Shown: piece by piece, positions 1-6,152 of the stretch
Layout: every line of letters begins with the position of its first letter
Numbering within the stretch: position 1 is the stretch's first letter
Origin: CBETVX01 sp965539935
GTDB lineage: Bacteria; Bacillota; Clostridia; Peptostreptococcales; Caminicellaceae
DNA: 14,607 nucleotides
Direction: 5' to 3'
NCBI GenBank assembly: GCA_965539935.1
Contig: CBETVX010000063.1
Location: 1 to 14,607, forward strand
The notes under the pieces: model-generated
The model's input: only the letters and a program-made list of their open reading frames with translations
Told to the model about the DNA's origin: nothing
Database searches by the model: none
Program-made: the position numbers and the translations under genes

Positions 1-34
1 CCAGATATTTTACTCTAATTATAGGAGGGATTAA

Positions 35-760
35 ATGTTTTTTCAGAGATTTAATTATAAGTTTAGATTATTTATATTGAAGCTATTAAAAAAACTTAAT
101 ATTATCGAAGATGGAGTTTATTATATTGGAGGAAATGAGGCTCTACCTCCTCCACTTAGTTCTGAAGAAGAATTAAAGTATGTTGAAAAGCTTCAAAAAG
201 GAGACGAGTCTGTACGAAGCGTTCTAATAGAAAGAAATTTGAGGTTAGTAGTATACATCGCAAGGAAATTCGAAAATACTGGAATTAATGTCGAGGATTT
301 AATCTCCATAGGTACAATAGGTCTAATTAAAGCTGTAAATACTTTTGACCCAAACAAAAAAATTAAGCTAGCTACATATGCTTCAAGATGTATAGAAAAT
401 GAAATATTGATGTTTTTAAGGAGAAATAATAAAGTTAAAACTGAGATATCAATTGATGAGCCATTAAATATAGATTGGGATGGAAATGAATTACTACTTT
501 CAGATATATTAGGAACAGAAAATGATCTAATATATAAAAACTTGGAAGAAGAGATAGATAAAGAACTATTAAAAATAGCACTTCGTAAGTTAACAAAAAG
601 AGAAAAGAGAATTATGGATTTAAGGTTTGGATTATCAAATGGAGAAGAAAAAACCCAAAAAGAGGTGGCAGATATGCTTGGGATTTCACAATCCTATATA
701 TCTAGACTTGAAAAGAGAATTATCTTTAGATTAAAAAAAGAAATAAACAGAATGATATAA
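35..760 (+). CDS. sigE: RNA polymerase sporulation sigma-E factor (pro-sigma-E)
   Basis: Mother-cell-specific sigma factor that directs RNA polymerase to early mother-cell genes such as spoIVA (present at 8683). It has 241 residues, close to the Bacillus protein (about 239), and is nearly identical to it through the core: LIERNLRLVVYIARKFENTG (region 2), ATYASRCIENEI, the NIDWDGNELLLSD stretch, and a C-terminal region-4 helix-turn-helix VADMLGISQSYISRLEKR. Residues 1 to about 29 are basic and hydrophobic and end at VYYIGG (28-33). This is the pro-sequence that tethers the inactive precursor to the septal membrane and is removed by SpoIIGA in the studied relatives. The start is fixed by AGGAGGG at 23-29. 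The spoIIGA gene expected upstream is outside the window or represented only by its last codons. A terminator follows at 777. Confidence 0.97.
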   Translation: MFFQRFNYKFRLFILKLLKKLNIIEDGVYYIGGNEALPPPLSSEEELKYVEKLQKGDESVRSVLIERNLRLVVYIARKFENTGINVEDLISIGTIGLIKAVNTFDPNKKIKLATYASRCIENEILMFLRRNNKVKTEISIDEPLNIDWDGNELLLSDILGTENDLIYKNLEEEIDKELLKIALRKLTKREKRIMDLRFGLSNGEEKTQKEVADMLGISQSYISRLEKRIIFRLKKEINRMI

Positions 761-776
761 TGACATGAAATTTGTT

Positions 777-800
777 AAGGGGATTTATCCCCTTTTTTTT
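777..800 (+). terminator. Rho-independent terminator after sigE
   Basis: A 7-bp stem AAGGGGA/TCCCCTT with a 4-base loop is followed directly by a run of T residues (793-800). It should limit read-through from sigE into sigG, consistent with sigG having its own promoter at 842. Confidence 0.85.
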
Positions 801-841
801 AATTATAAAAATATATTTTAAAAAAATTATATTTTAGAACA

Positions 842-871
842 GTATTAAAAAACTTTGTTTAGGCAATAATT
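842..871 (+). promoter_or_regulatory. Candidate sigma-F-type promoter of sigG
   Basis: GTATT at 842-846 resembles the sigma-F -35 element (GYWTA/GHATR). After 15 bases, GGCAATAATT at 862-871 matches the sigma-F -10 consensus GGHNANAHTR at 9 of 10 positions. In Bacillus sigG is switched on in the forespore by sigma-F, so both position and motif fit. Predicted transcription start is about 877-880. Motif reading only. Confidence 0.55.
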
Positions 872-889
872 TTGATGAAAGGGGAGATA

Positions 890-922
890 ATGACTAATCA
901 AGGAGGGCAGAAAATTGTATAA
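890..922 (+). CDS. Possible 10-codon leader peptide overlapping the sigG start
   Basis: An ATG at 890 opens a 10-codon frame, MTNQGGQKIV, ending with TAA at 920-922. It therefore runs over the sigG ribosome binding site (901-906) and its TTG start (915) in another frame. GGGGAG at 881-886 lies 3 bases before the ATG, a rather short spacing. If translated it could restrain or couple sigG translation. A chance ORF is equally possible. Confidence 0.22.
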   Translation: MTNQGGQKIV

Positions 923-1697
923 TAATAAAGTAGAAATTTGTGGAGTCAACACTTCAAAACTTCCCGTACTAACTAATAAAGAAATGAGAGAGCTTTTCCC
1001 TTTAATACATCAAGGTGATAAAGAAGCTCGAGAAAAATTTATAAAGGGAAATTTAAGATTAGTTTTAAGTGTTATACAGCGCTTTAATAATAGAGGAGAA
1101 TATGTAGATGATTTATTTCAAGTTGGATGTATAGGTTTAATTAAGGCCATCGACAATTTTGATTTAAGTCAAAATGTTAAATTTTCTACATATGCTGTTC
1201 CTATGATAATAGGAGAAATTAGAAGATATCTGAGGGACAATAATGCCATAAGAGTAAGTAGATCTCTAAGGGATAAGGCATATAAAGCATTGCAAGTTAG
1301 AGATCAATTAATTAACAAAAACTCAAAAGAACCTACTATTAGTGAAATATCAAAGGAACTAAATTTATCAAAAGAAGATGTTGTATTTGCTTTAGATGCA
1401 ATTCAAGACCCTATTTCATTATTTGAACCTATTTATCAGGATAGTGGTGATGCAATATATGTTATGGACCAAGTTAGTGATGAAAAAAGTTTAGATGAAA
1501 CTTGGTTGGAAGGAATAGCATTAAGGGAAGGCTTGAGGAAATTAAATAATCGAGAAAAATTGATCCTGACATTAAGATTTTATAAAGGAAAAACTCAAAT
1601 GGAAGTAGCAGAAGAAATAGGAATATCTCAGGCGCAAGTTTCAAGACTAGAAAAAACGGCTTTAAAACATATGAAAAAGTATATTAAAGATTCTTAA
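915..1697 (+). CDS. sigG: RNA polymerase sporulation sigma-G factor
   Basis: Late forespore sigma factor, which directs RNA polymerase to genes for spore core proteins and germination in the forespore. The 260 residues align end to end with Bacillus SigG: the N-terminal signature NKVEICGV.TSKLPVL, the region-2 core LRLVLSVIQRFNNRGEYVDD, FSTYAVPMIIGEIRRYLRD, SLFEPIYQDSGD, and the region-4 helix-turn-helix MEVAEEIGISQAQVSRLEK. The start is TTG: AGGAGG at 901-906 is 8 bases upstream, an in-frame stop at 891-893 excludes anything further 5', and later Met codons would remove the conserved N-terminus. A weak start codon on this gene may be regulatory. It has its own sigma-F-like promoter and is separated from sigE by a terminator. 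The sigma-F paralogue is excluded by the N-terminal signature. Confidence 0.96.
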   Translation: MYNNKVEICGVNTSKLPVLTNKEMRELFPLIHQGDKEAREKFIKGNLRLVLSVIQRFNNRGEYVDDLFQVGCIGLIKAIDNFDLSQNVKFSTYAVPMIIGEIRRYLRDNNAIRVSRSLRDKAYKALQVRDQLINKNSKEPTISEISKELNLSKEDVVFALDAIQDPISLFEPIYQDSGDAIYVMDQVSDEKSLDETWLEGIALREGLRKLNNREKLILTLRFYKGKTQMEVAEEIGISQAQVSRLEKTALKHMKKYIKDS

Positions 1698-1721
1698 AAG
1701 CAGCTTGACTGCTTTTTTTTT
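1696..1721 (+). terminator. Rho-independent terminator after sigG
   Basis: An 8-bp perfect stem AAAAGCAG/CTGCTTTT with loop CTTGA is followed by an uninterrupted T tract. The left arm begins within the sigG stop codon (1695-1697). Confidence 0.9.
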
Positions 1722-1795
1722 ATTATTTAGTAATAATTTTGTACAAAGACTAATATTAATTATATGAATAATTTATTTATAATTGAGGTGAACAT

Positions 1796-2134
1796 ATGGT
1801 TACAATATCAGAGTTACGAATGAAAGAAATAATAAATTTGGTAGATGGAAAGAGAATGGGATTTATACAAGATTTTGAAATAAATTTAGAGAAAAATAGA
1901 ATTGAAGCAATAGTTATTCCAAGAGAAGGAAAATTTCTGAAAATATTTAGTAGAGAGGATGATTATTATATTCCTTGGAGAAATATAGTGAAAATAGGAC
2001 AGGATGTTATATTGGTAGATATTAAGGAATCAACTAATTATGTTGATTTAGAGGAAGAAGAAATTAGCATCAAATCTAAAATGTTAGACGAAATTAAATC
2101 TAAATATCAAATTAGTGATGAAGAAAAAGAATAA
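1796..2134 (+). CDS. ylmC: YlmC/YmxH family PRC-barrel protein, sporulation-associated
   Basis: A small soluble protein with the PRC-barrel-like fold of the YlmC/YmxH family. The typical opening is SELRMKEIINLVDGKRMG (residues 5-22); after it come the FEINLEKNRIEAIVIP strand pair and the YYIPWRNIVKIGQDVILVD core (47-75 region). Family members are about 80-90 residues; this one has 112 because of a charged C-terminal tail rich in Glu and Lys after about residue 78. Biochemical function is unknown; the family is tied to sporulation by gene neighbourhood, always near sigE/sigG or spoVF genes. GAGGTG at 1785-1790 supports the ATG. It stands between the sigG terminator and nrdR, matching the Bacillus sigG-ylmC order. 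Confidence 0.85.
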   Translation: MVTISELRMKEIINLVDGKRMGFIQDFEINLEKNRIEAIVIPREGKFLKIFSREDDYYIPWRNIVKIGQDVILVDIKESTNYVDLEEEEISIKSKMLDEIKSKYQISDEEKE

Positions 2135-2148
2135 TAAAGGGATTAGAA

Positions 2149-2177
2149 TAGACTTAAGCTCCTATATATAATATAAT
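2149..2177 (+). promoter_or_regulatory. Candidate sigma-A promoter of nrdR (and pgeF)
   Basis: TAGACT at 2149-2154 (4 of 6 to TTGACA), a 17-base spacer, then a perfect TATAAT at 2172-2177. It lies 36 bases upstream of the nrdR start. The surrounding DNA is very AT-rich, so chance matches to the -10 are easy. Confidence 0.45.
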
Positions 2178-2212
2178 TCAATTAAACATATTATAATAAG
2201 GAGGTTATTTGA

Positions 2213-2671
2213 ATGAACTGTCCATTTTGTTTTCATTATGAAACAAAAGTAATTGATTCTAGGCCTACCGATGAGGGACAAGCAATAAGAAGGAGAAGAG
2301 AATGTCTAAAGTGCAATAAAAGATTTACTACTTATGAAAAAATTGAAGAGATTCCTTTAATGATTGTGAAAAAAGATGGAAATAGAGAATCATATAATAG
2401 AAATAAAGTTTTAAATGGAATAATAAAAGCATGTGAAAAAAGGCCTATATCTATGAAAGAGATAGAAACAGTAACAAATGATATAGAAAGAAAACTATAT
2501 AATAGTTTAGACAAAGAAATATCATCAGATTATATTGGAGAACTTGTTATGAATGCACTTAAAGATTTGGATGAAGTTGCCTATGTAAGATTTGCATCTG
2601 TTTATAGACAGTTTAAAGACATAAATACTTTTATGGAAGAATTAGAAAAATTATTAAAGGAAAAGGATTAA
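2213..2671 (+). CDS. nrdR: Transcriptional repressor NrdR
   Basis: Zinc-ribbon/ATP-cone repressor of ribonucleotide reductase genes; it senses ATP/dATP through its ATP-cone and binds NrdR boxes upstream of nrd operons. The zinc ribbon is intact: Cys3, Cys6, Cys31 and Cys34 in MNCPFC and RECLKC, with the basic IRRRREC stretch just before the second knuckle and KRFTTYE after it. The ATP-cone spans about residues 49-139 (VKKDGNRESYNRNKVLNGII through YVRFASVYRQFKD). At 152 residues it is the normal family length. AAGGAGG at 2198-2204 is 8 bases from the ATG. It sits between ylmC and pgeF, 27 bases before the latter, so the two are probably cotranscribed. No nrd gene or clear NrdR box pair is in the window. 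Confidence 0.96.
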   Translation: MNCPFCFHYETKVIDSRPTDEGQAIRRRRECLKCNKRFTTYEKIEEIPLMIVKKDGNRESYNRNKVLNGIIKACEKRPISMKEIETVTNDIERKLYNSLDKEISSDYIGELVMNALKDLDEVAYVRFASVYRQFKDINTFMEELEKLLKEKD

Positions 2672-2698
2672 AAAAATATTTATATATAGGTGAATATA

Positions 2699-3520
2699 AT
2701 GATTAATTGGAATTTTAAAAGAAAATCAAAAAAAGGAGTTATTTATTTTCAGATACCTAGTTTTAATGATACAGGAATAGTAAAGCATGGATTTTCATCT
2801 AGAATCGGTGGTGTAAGTGAAGGAGAATTTAGAAGTTTAAATTTAGGTATTAAAACAAAGGATGATTTGAAAAATATTGAAAAAAATTATAAAAAATTTA
2901 CCGAAGTAATAAATATTAACTATGAAAATATTGTATTATCAGATCAAGTACATAAGGATAATATATTAATTATAGATGAAAATTACAAATCACAGGATGT
3001 ATTATTGAATAGTAAAATAAAAGAAGTTGACAGTCTCATAACAAACAAAAAAAATATTGCTTTAGTCACTGTATATGCAGATTGTGTTCCAATCTTTATT
3101 TTGGATAAAGTTAATAAAGTCATAGCTTTAGCCCATGCCGGTTGGAGAGGGACAGCCCTAAAAATTGGAAAAAAAACCATAGAAAAAATGATACAAATTT
3201 ATAGAACTGATCCTAAAGATTGTCTTGTAGGTATAGGTCCGTCTATAGGTAAATGTTGCTATGAAGTGGATGAAATGGTGATAAATGAGTTTAAAAAACA
3301 TTATGAAGATGTAAATGAATTTGCAATTCACAAAAAAGACAATAAATATATGTTAGATTTATGGCAGGCAAATAAAATATCATTATTGGAAGCTGGTTTA
3401 ATTAGTACGAATATTACAATTAGTAATATTTGTACAATGTGTAATAAAGATTTATTCTTTAGTCATAGGGGAGAAAATGGTAAGACAGGAAGAATGGCTG
3501 CCATTATAGAATTAAATTAA
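2699..3520 (+). CDS. pgeF: Purine nucleoside / multi-copper-fold family protein PgeF (YlmD/YfiH)
   Basis: Member of the YfiH/YlmD (DUF152, laccase-domain) family. E. coli YfiH edits peptidoglycan precursors by removing wrongly incorporated serine, and other members act on purine nucleosides. The metal-binding triad is present: His85 (SDQVHKDN), Cys129 (VYADCVP) and His146 (ALAHAGWRGTA). The family motifs HGFSSRIGGVS (30-40), GPSIGKCCYEV and FFSHRGENGKTGRMAAII (C-terminus) are also present. The ATG at 2699 is chosen because AGGTGA at 2688-2693 lies 5 bases before it; an in-frame GTG at 2690 falls inside that binding site. That gives 273 residues, normal for the family. Its position matches ylmD of Bacillus, but nrdR intervenes and the usual next gene ylmE lies about 8.7 kb downstream. 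A terminator follows immediately. Confidence 0.92.
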   Translation: MINWNFKRKSKKGVIYFQIPSFNDTGIVKHGFSSRIGGVSEGEFRSLNLGIKTKDDLKNIEKNYKKFTEVININYENIVLSDQVHKDNILIIDENYKSQDVLLNSKIKEVDSLITNKKNIALVTVYADCVPIFILDKVNKVIALAHAGWRGTALKIGKKTIEKMIQIYRTDPKDCLVGIGPSIGKCCYEVDEMVINEFKKHYEDVNEFAIHKKDNKYMLDLWQANKISLLEAGLISTNITISNICTMCNKDLFFSHRGENGKTGRMAAIIELN

Positions 3521-3548
3521 AAGAATGGAGAAATCCATTCTTTTTTTA
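3521..3548 (+). terminator. Rho-independent terminator after pgeF
   Basis: A 9-bp perfect stem AAGAATGGA/TCCATTCTT closed by a GAAA tetraloop runs into seven T residues (3541-3547). It begins at the base after the pgeF stop. Confidence 0.92.
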
Positions 3549-3612
3549 TATTTAAAAATAATATGAGAAATAATAATTAAATAAATAACTTATTTAATCA
3601 CGGAGGAATATT

Positions 3613-4518
3613 ATGGAAAATTTCATGTTATCAATTGTTGTATCTATTGTAACTGGTGTACTTTCTAGATCATATATGATGAAAATAGATCATAGACAAT
3701 ATCCTAGTTATCCTCAAGGTTTTTTATCACATATTACCCTAGGGCTAATTGCAGCATCATTAGGTGCAGTGGCAATACCTGCTTTAGTAACAAATGAATT
3801 TAGTGCTGTCACTTTTTTGGCCTTGGCGGCACAACAGTTTAGAGATGTTAGAAATATGGAAAGAAATAGTTTAGATAATATAGAGGCTACTGAACTAATT
3901 CCTAGAGGAACAGCATATATTGAGGACATTGCCAAAGCCTTTGAGGCTAGAAATTATATGGTAATGATAACTTCATTACTAACTAGCTTATCAATGAACC
4001 TGTCTAAACTATTAAAATTGAATAATAAATTACAAATCATATCAGGTTTTGTAGCGGGAGTTGTTACTATGATAGTTTTAAAAGGATTTTTAACAAGGCA
4101 ACTTATTGGAGAAATTGCCGAAGTTAAGCCTGGAAAAGTAAGTTTTGACGGCCCCTTATTAAAAGTAAATGATGTAGTTATTATGAATATTGGACTTAAA
4201 AAATCTAGGGAGATTTACTTAAAAAAGGCTGTAGCTGTTGAAATTATTCCAAGAGATGCTAATGCTAGTGCTACTCTTTCTAATTTAGGTCAAAGACAAG
4301 CTATTCAGCATCAAGCTGCTACTCAGTTAGGTATTAGAAAAGATATTGATGAGCCAGATTTCACACCTCTTTTAAGAAGAAATCCCAATAATGGAAACTT
4401 AGTAATGGCCTTTGTTCCAATGGAAAAAAATGTGGACCTTTTGCTTGAAGTGGTCAGAACAACTCCAGTTTTAGAAACTTGTAGAAGAAAGCCAAGAGAT
4501 TCAAAGGTAAGAGATTAA
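3613..4518 (+). CDS. YIEGIA-family integral membrane protein
   Basis: A 301-residue membrane protein of the YIEGIA family, found in spore-forming Firmicutes; its molecular function is not established. The signature reads YIEDIA (102-107), with Asp in place of the Gly that names the family, in the conserved context RGTAYIEDIAKAFEARNYM. Hydrophobic stretches at about 4-19, 41-60, 116-130 and 142-160 suggest three or four membrane segments near the N-terminus. A hydrophilic C-terminal half follows, with VSFDGPLLKVNDVVIMNIG (176-194) and a basic tail. GGAGG at 3602-3606 supports the start. The small partner gene begins 19 bases after the stop. From memory, the Bacillus counterpart is yphB (seaA), a sporulation gene near der, gpsA and spoIVA, which fits this setting. 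No clear promoter was found in 3549-3612. Confidence 0.85.
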   Translation: MENFMLSIVVSIVTGVLSRSYMMKIDHRQYPSYPQGFLSHITLGLIAASLGAVAIPALVTNEFSAVTFLALAAQQFRDVRNMERNSLDNIEATELIPRGTAYIEDIAKAFEARNYMVMITSLLTSLSMNLSKLLKLNNKLQIISGFVAGVVTMIVLKGFLTRQLIGEIAEVKPGKVSFDGPLLKVNDVVIMNIGLKKSREIYLKKAVAVEIIPRDANASATLSNLGQRQAIQHQAATQLGIRKDIDEPDFTPLLRRNPNNGNLVMAFVPMEKNVDLLLEVVRTTPVLETCRRKPRDSKVRD

Positions 4519-4537
4519 TTTGAGGAGGTAAGTTAAA

Positions 4538-4729
4538 ATGGATTTTGGTATTAAAGAAAATATTATAGCTATTATAACACTAAATAATAAGGTCCAATCT
4601 GCCACTGCACCAGTATTTTATGTGGACTCTGAAAAGGAGCAAGAAGAAACAGCTTTACTCATTGCAAAAATTACTTTAGGTATGGTACATGATTTACGAA
4701 ATGGGGTTTATGTAGTAGTTAGGCATTAA
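4538..4729 (+). CDS. Small YIEGIA partner protein (capping complex subunit for YIEGIA)
   Basis: A 63-residue protein without signal peptide or membrane segment, predicted mostly alpha/beta: strand IIAIITLN, an acidic SEKEQEETALLIAKITLG helix, then GVYVVVRH. It sits directly behind the YIEGIA gene, as in other clostridia where it is named only for that association ('capping complex subunit for YIEGIA'). AGGAGG at 4523-4528, 9 bases from the ATG, makes the start secure. The pair is most simply read as a membrane protein plus a cytoplasmic partner made in similar amounts. Family assignment rests on size, context and recollection of the family, not on a motif with known function. Confidence 0.75.
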   Translation: MDFGIKENIIAIITLNNKVQSATAPVFYVDSEKEQEETALLIAKITLGMVHDLRNGVYVVVRH

Positions 4730-4735
4730 ATTAAC

Positions 4736-4763
4736 TTGACTATTCCTCAACTTCTATTATAAT
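4736..4763 (+). promoter_or_regulatory. Sigma-A promoter for the DUF512-der-gpsA operon
   Basis: TTGACT at 4736-4741 and a perfect TATAAT at 4758-4763, with a 16-base spacer, begin just after the stop of the small YIEGIA partner gene. This is the best vegetative promoter match in the window. Predicted transcription start is near 4770, leaving a leader of about 50 bases. Confidence 0.75.
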
Positions 4764-4821
4764 AAAACAAGATGATAGATAACTCTTTATTGTTGTAAAA
4801 ATTTAATAAGCAGGTGTTAAG

Positions 4822-6135
4822 ATGTTAAATGAAAAACATATTGTTGATAAAATATATAAAGGTAGTATTGCAGAAGAATTGGAAATTGAACCTGGTGATG
4901 AGTTAGTAAGTATTAATGGGAAAAAGATAAATGATATTATAGATTATCTATACCTGATTTCTGATGATTACATTGAAATTGAAATTATTAAAAATACTGG
5001 AGAACAATGGGTTTTAGAAATTGAGAAGGATTATGATGAAGATTTAGGTGTTGAGTTTAAAAGTAGTATTCTAGATAAAGCTCAGAGCTGTAAAAACAAA
5101 TGTATTTTTTGTTTTATAGACCAATTACCAAAGAATATGAGAGAAAGTCTATATTTTAAAGACGATGATTCTAGACTCTCTTTTCTACAAGGAAATTTTT
5201 TAACCTTAACTAATTTGTCTGATGAAGATATTCAGAGGATTATAGATTATAATATTAGTCCTATAAATATATCTGTTCATACTACAAACCCTGATTTAAG
5301 AGTAAAAATGCTTATGAATAAAAATGCTGGAAATATTCTTGAAAGAATTAAAAAACTTACTGAAAATAGAATAAAAGTTAATGGGCAAATTGTGTTATGT
5401 CCAAATATTAATGATGGGGATTATTTAGATGAAACTATTCAAGATCTATACCCTCTATATCCAAACTTTCAAAGTTTAGCAATAGTACCAGTAGGAATAA
5501 CAAAGTATAGAGAAGGATTATATCCATTATCAATATATGATAAAAGAAATTCTAAATTAGTTATAGATAAAATTAATAAATGGCAAGCCTATTTAAAGAA
5601 AAAAATAGGCACAAATTTTGTATATCTTTCAGATGAATTTTATATTATGGCAGATGAATCTTTTCCAAGCTATGATTCATATGAAAAATTTCTTCAATTA
5701 GAAAATGGTGTAGGGTTAGTAAAGAAATTAGAAAATGAATTTGTTAATTATTTAAATGAATTAAATGACAATATTTCTATCAATAAAACTATTAGTATTG
5801 CCACAGGAATGTTAGCAAAACCTTTTATTGCCAATCTAATTCAAAAACTAACTACTAAAGTAAAAGGTTTAAATGTAAATATTTTTGAAATAAAGAATAA
5901 TTTTTTTGGTGAAACAATAACAGTTTCAGGCTTGATAACTGGTAAAGACATTATAGAACAATTATACAATGAAGATTTAGGACAAGCATTATTAATACCT
6001 AATAGTATGTTAAAAGCAAATGAGAATATTTTTCTAGATGATATTACTATCGAAGATATAGAAAAAGAGTTAAATATAAAAGTATTACCTTGTGAAGTCA
6101 ATGGTAAAACTTTAATTGATAAAATTTTATACTAG
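4822..6135 (+). CDS. DUF512 family radical SAM protein with N-terminal PDZ domain
   Basis: A 437-residue protein of the DUF512 family, common in Clostridia and of unknown substrate. Residues about 5-70 form a PDZ-like domain (VDKIYKGSIAEELEIEPGDE, LVSINGKKI). The radical SAM cluster ligands then follow as Cys90-X3-Cys94-X2-Cys97 in SCKNKCIFCFIDQLP, and the family stretch DDDSRLSFLQGNFLTLTNL follows closely. The C-terminal DUF512 part contains ISIATGMLAKPFI and FFGETITVSGLITGKDI, typical for the family. CAGGTG at 4811-4816 precedes the ATG by 5 bases. It leads the operon with der (17 bases downstream) behind a sigma-A promoter, so expression in growing cells is expected. All three cysteines are intact, so catalysis is plausible, but the reaction cannot be deduced. 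It is probably cytoplasmic, as no signal peptide is seen. Confidence 0.9.
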   Translation: MLNEKHIVDKIYKGSIAEELEIEPGDELVSINGKKINDIIDYLYLISDDYIEIEIIKNTGEQWVLEIEKDYDEDLGVEFKSSILDKAQSCKNKCIFCFIDQLPKNMRESLYFKDDDSRLSFLQGNFLTLTNLSDEDIQRIIDYNISPINISVHTTNPDLRVKMLMNKNAGNILERIKKLTENRIKVNGQIVLCPNINDGDYLDETIQDLYPLYPNFQSLAIVPVGITKYREGLYPLSIYDKRNSKLVIDKINKWQAYLKKKIGTNFVYLSDEFYIMADESFPSYDSYEKFLQLENGVGLVKKLENEFVNYLNELNDNISINKTISIATGMLAKPFIANLIQKLTTKVKGLNVNIFEIKNNFFGETITVSGLITGKDIIEQLYNEDLGQALLIPNSMLKANENIFLDDITIEDIEKELNIKVLPCEVNGKTLIDKILY

Positions 6136-6152
6136 GTTATGGAGGAATTATT

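Noticed and set aside
1..18. Five codons followed by TAA that could be the end of spoIIGA.
   Set aside because: spoIIGA is expected upstream of sigE, but five residues are too few to assign, and another frame is open to a stop at 32-34.
1729..1738. AGTAATAATT resembling the -10 of the sigG promoter, upstream of ylmC.
   Set aside because: It lacks the leading GG, the would-be -35 falls inside the sigG terminator stem and does not match, so no sigma-F/G promoter is called.
2160..2180. TATA-rich stretch before nrdR that might be an autoregulatory NrdR box.
   Set aside because: The conserved ACAC...GTGT ends of NrdR boxes are absent and no second box lies at a helical repeat; it is better read as the -10 region.
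2690..2698. GTG start adding three residues to pgeF.
   Set aside because: It overlaps the AGGTGA binding site that serves the ATG at 2699.
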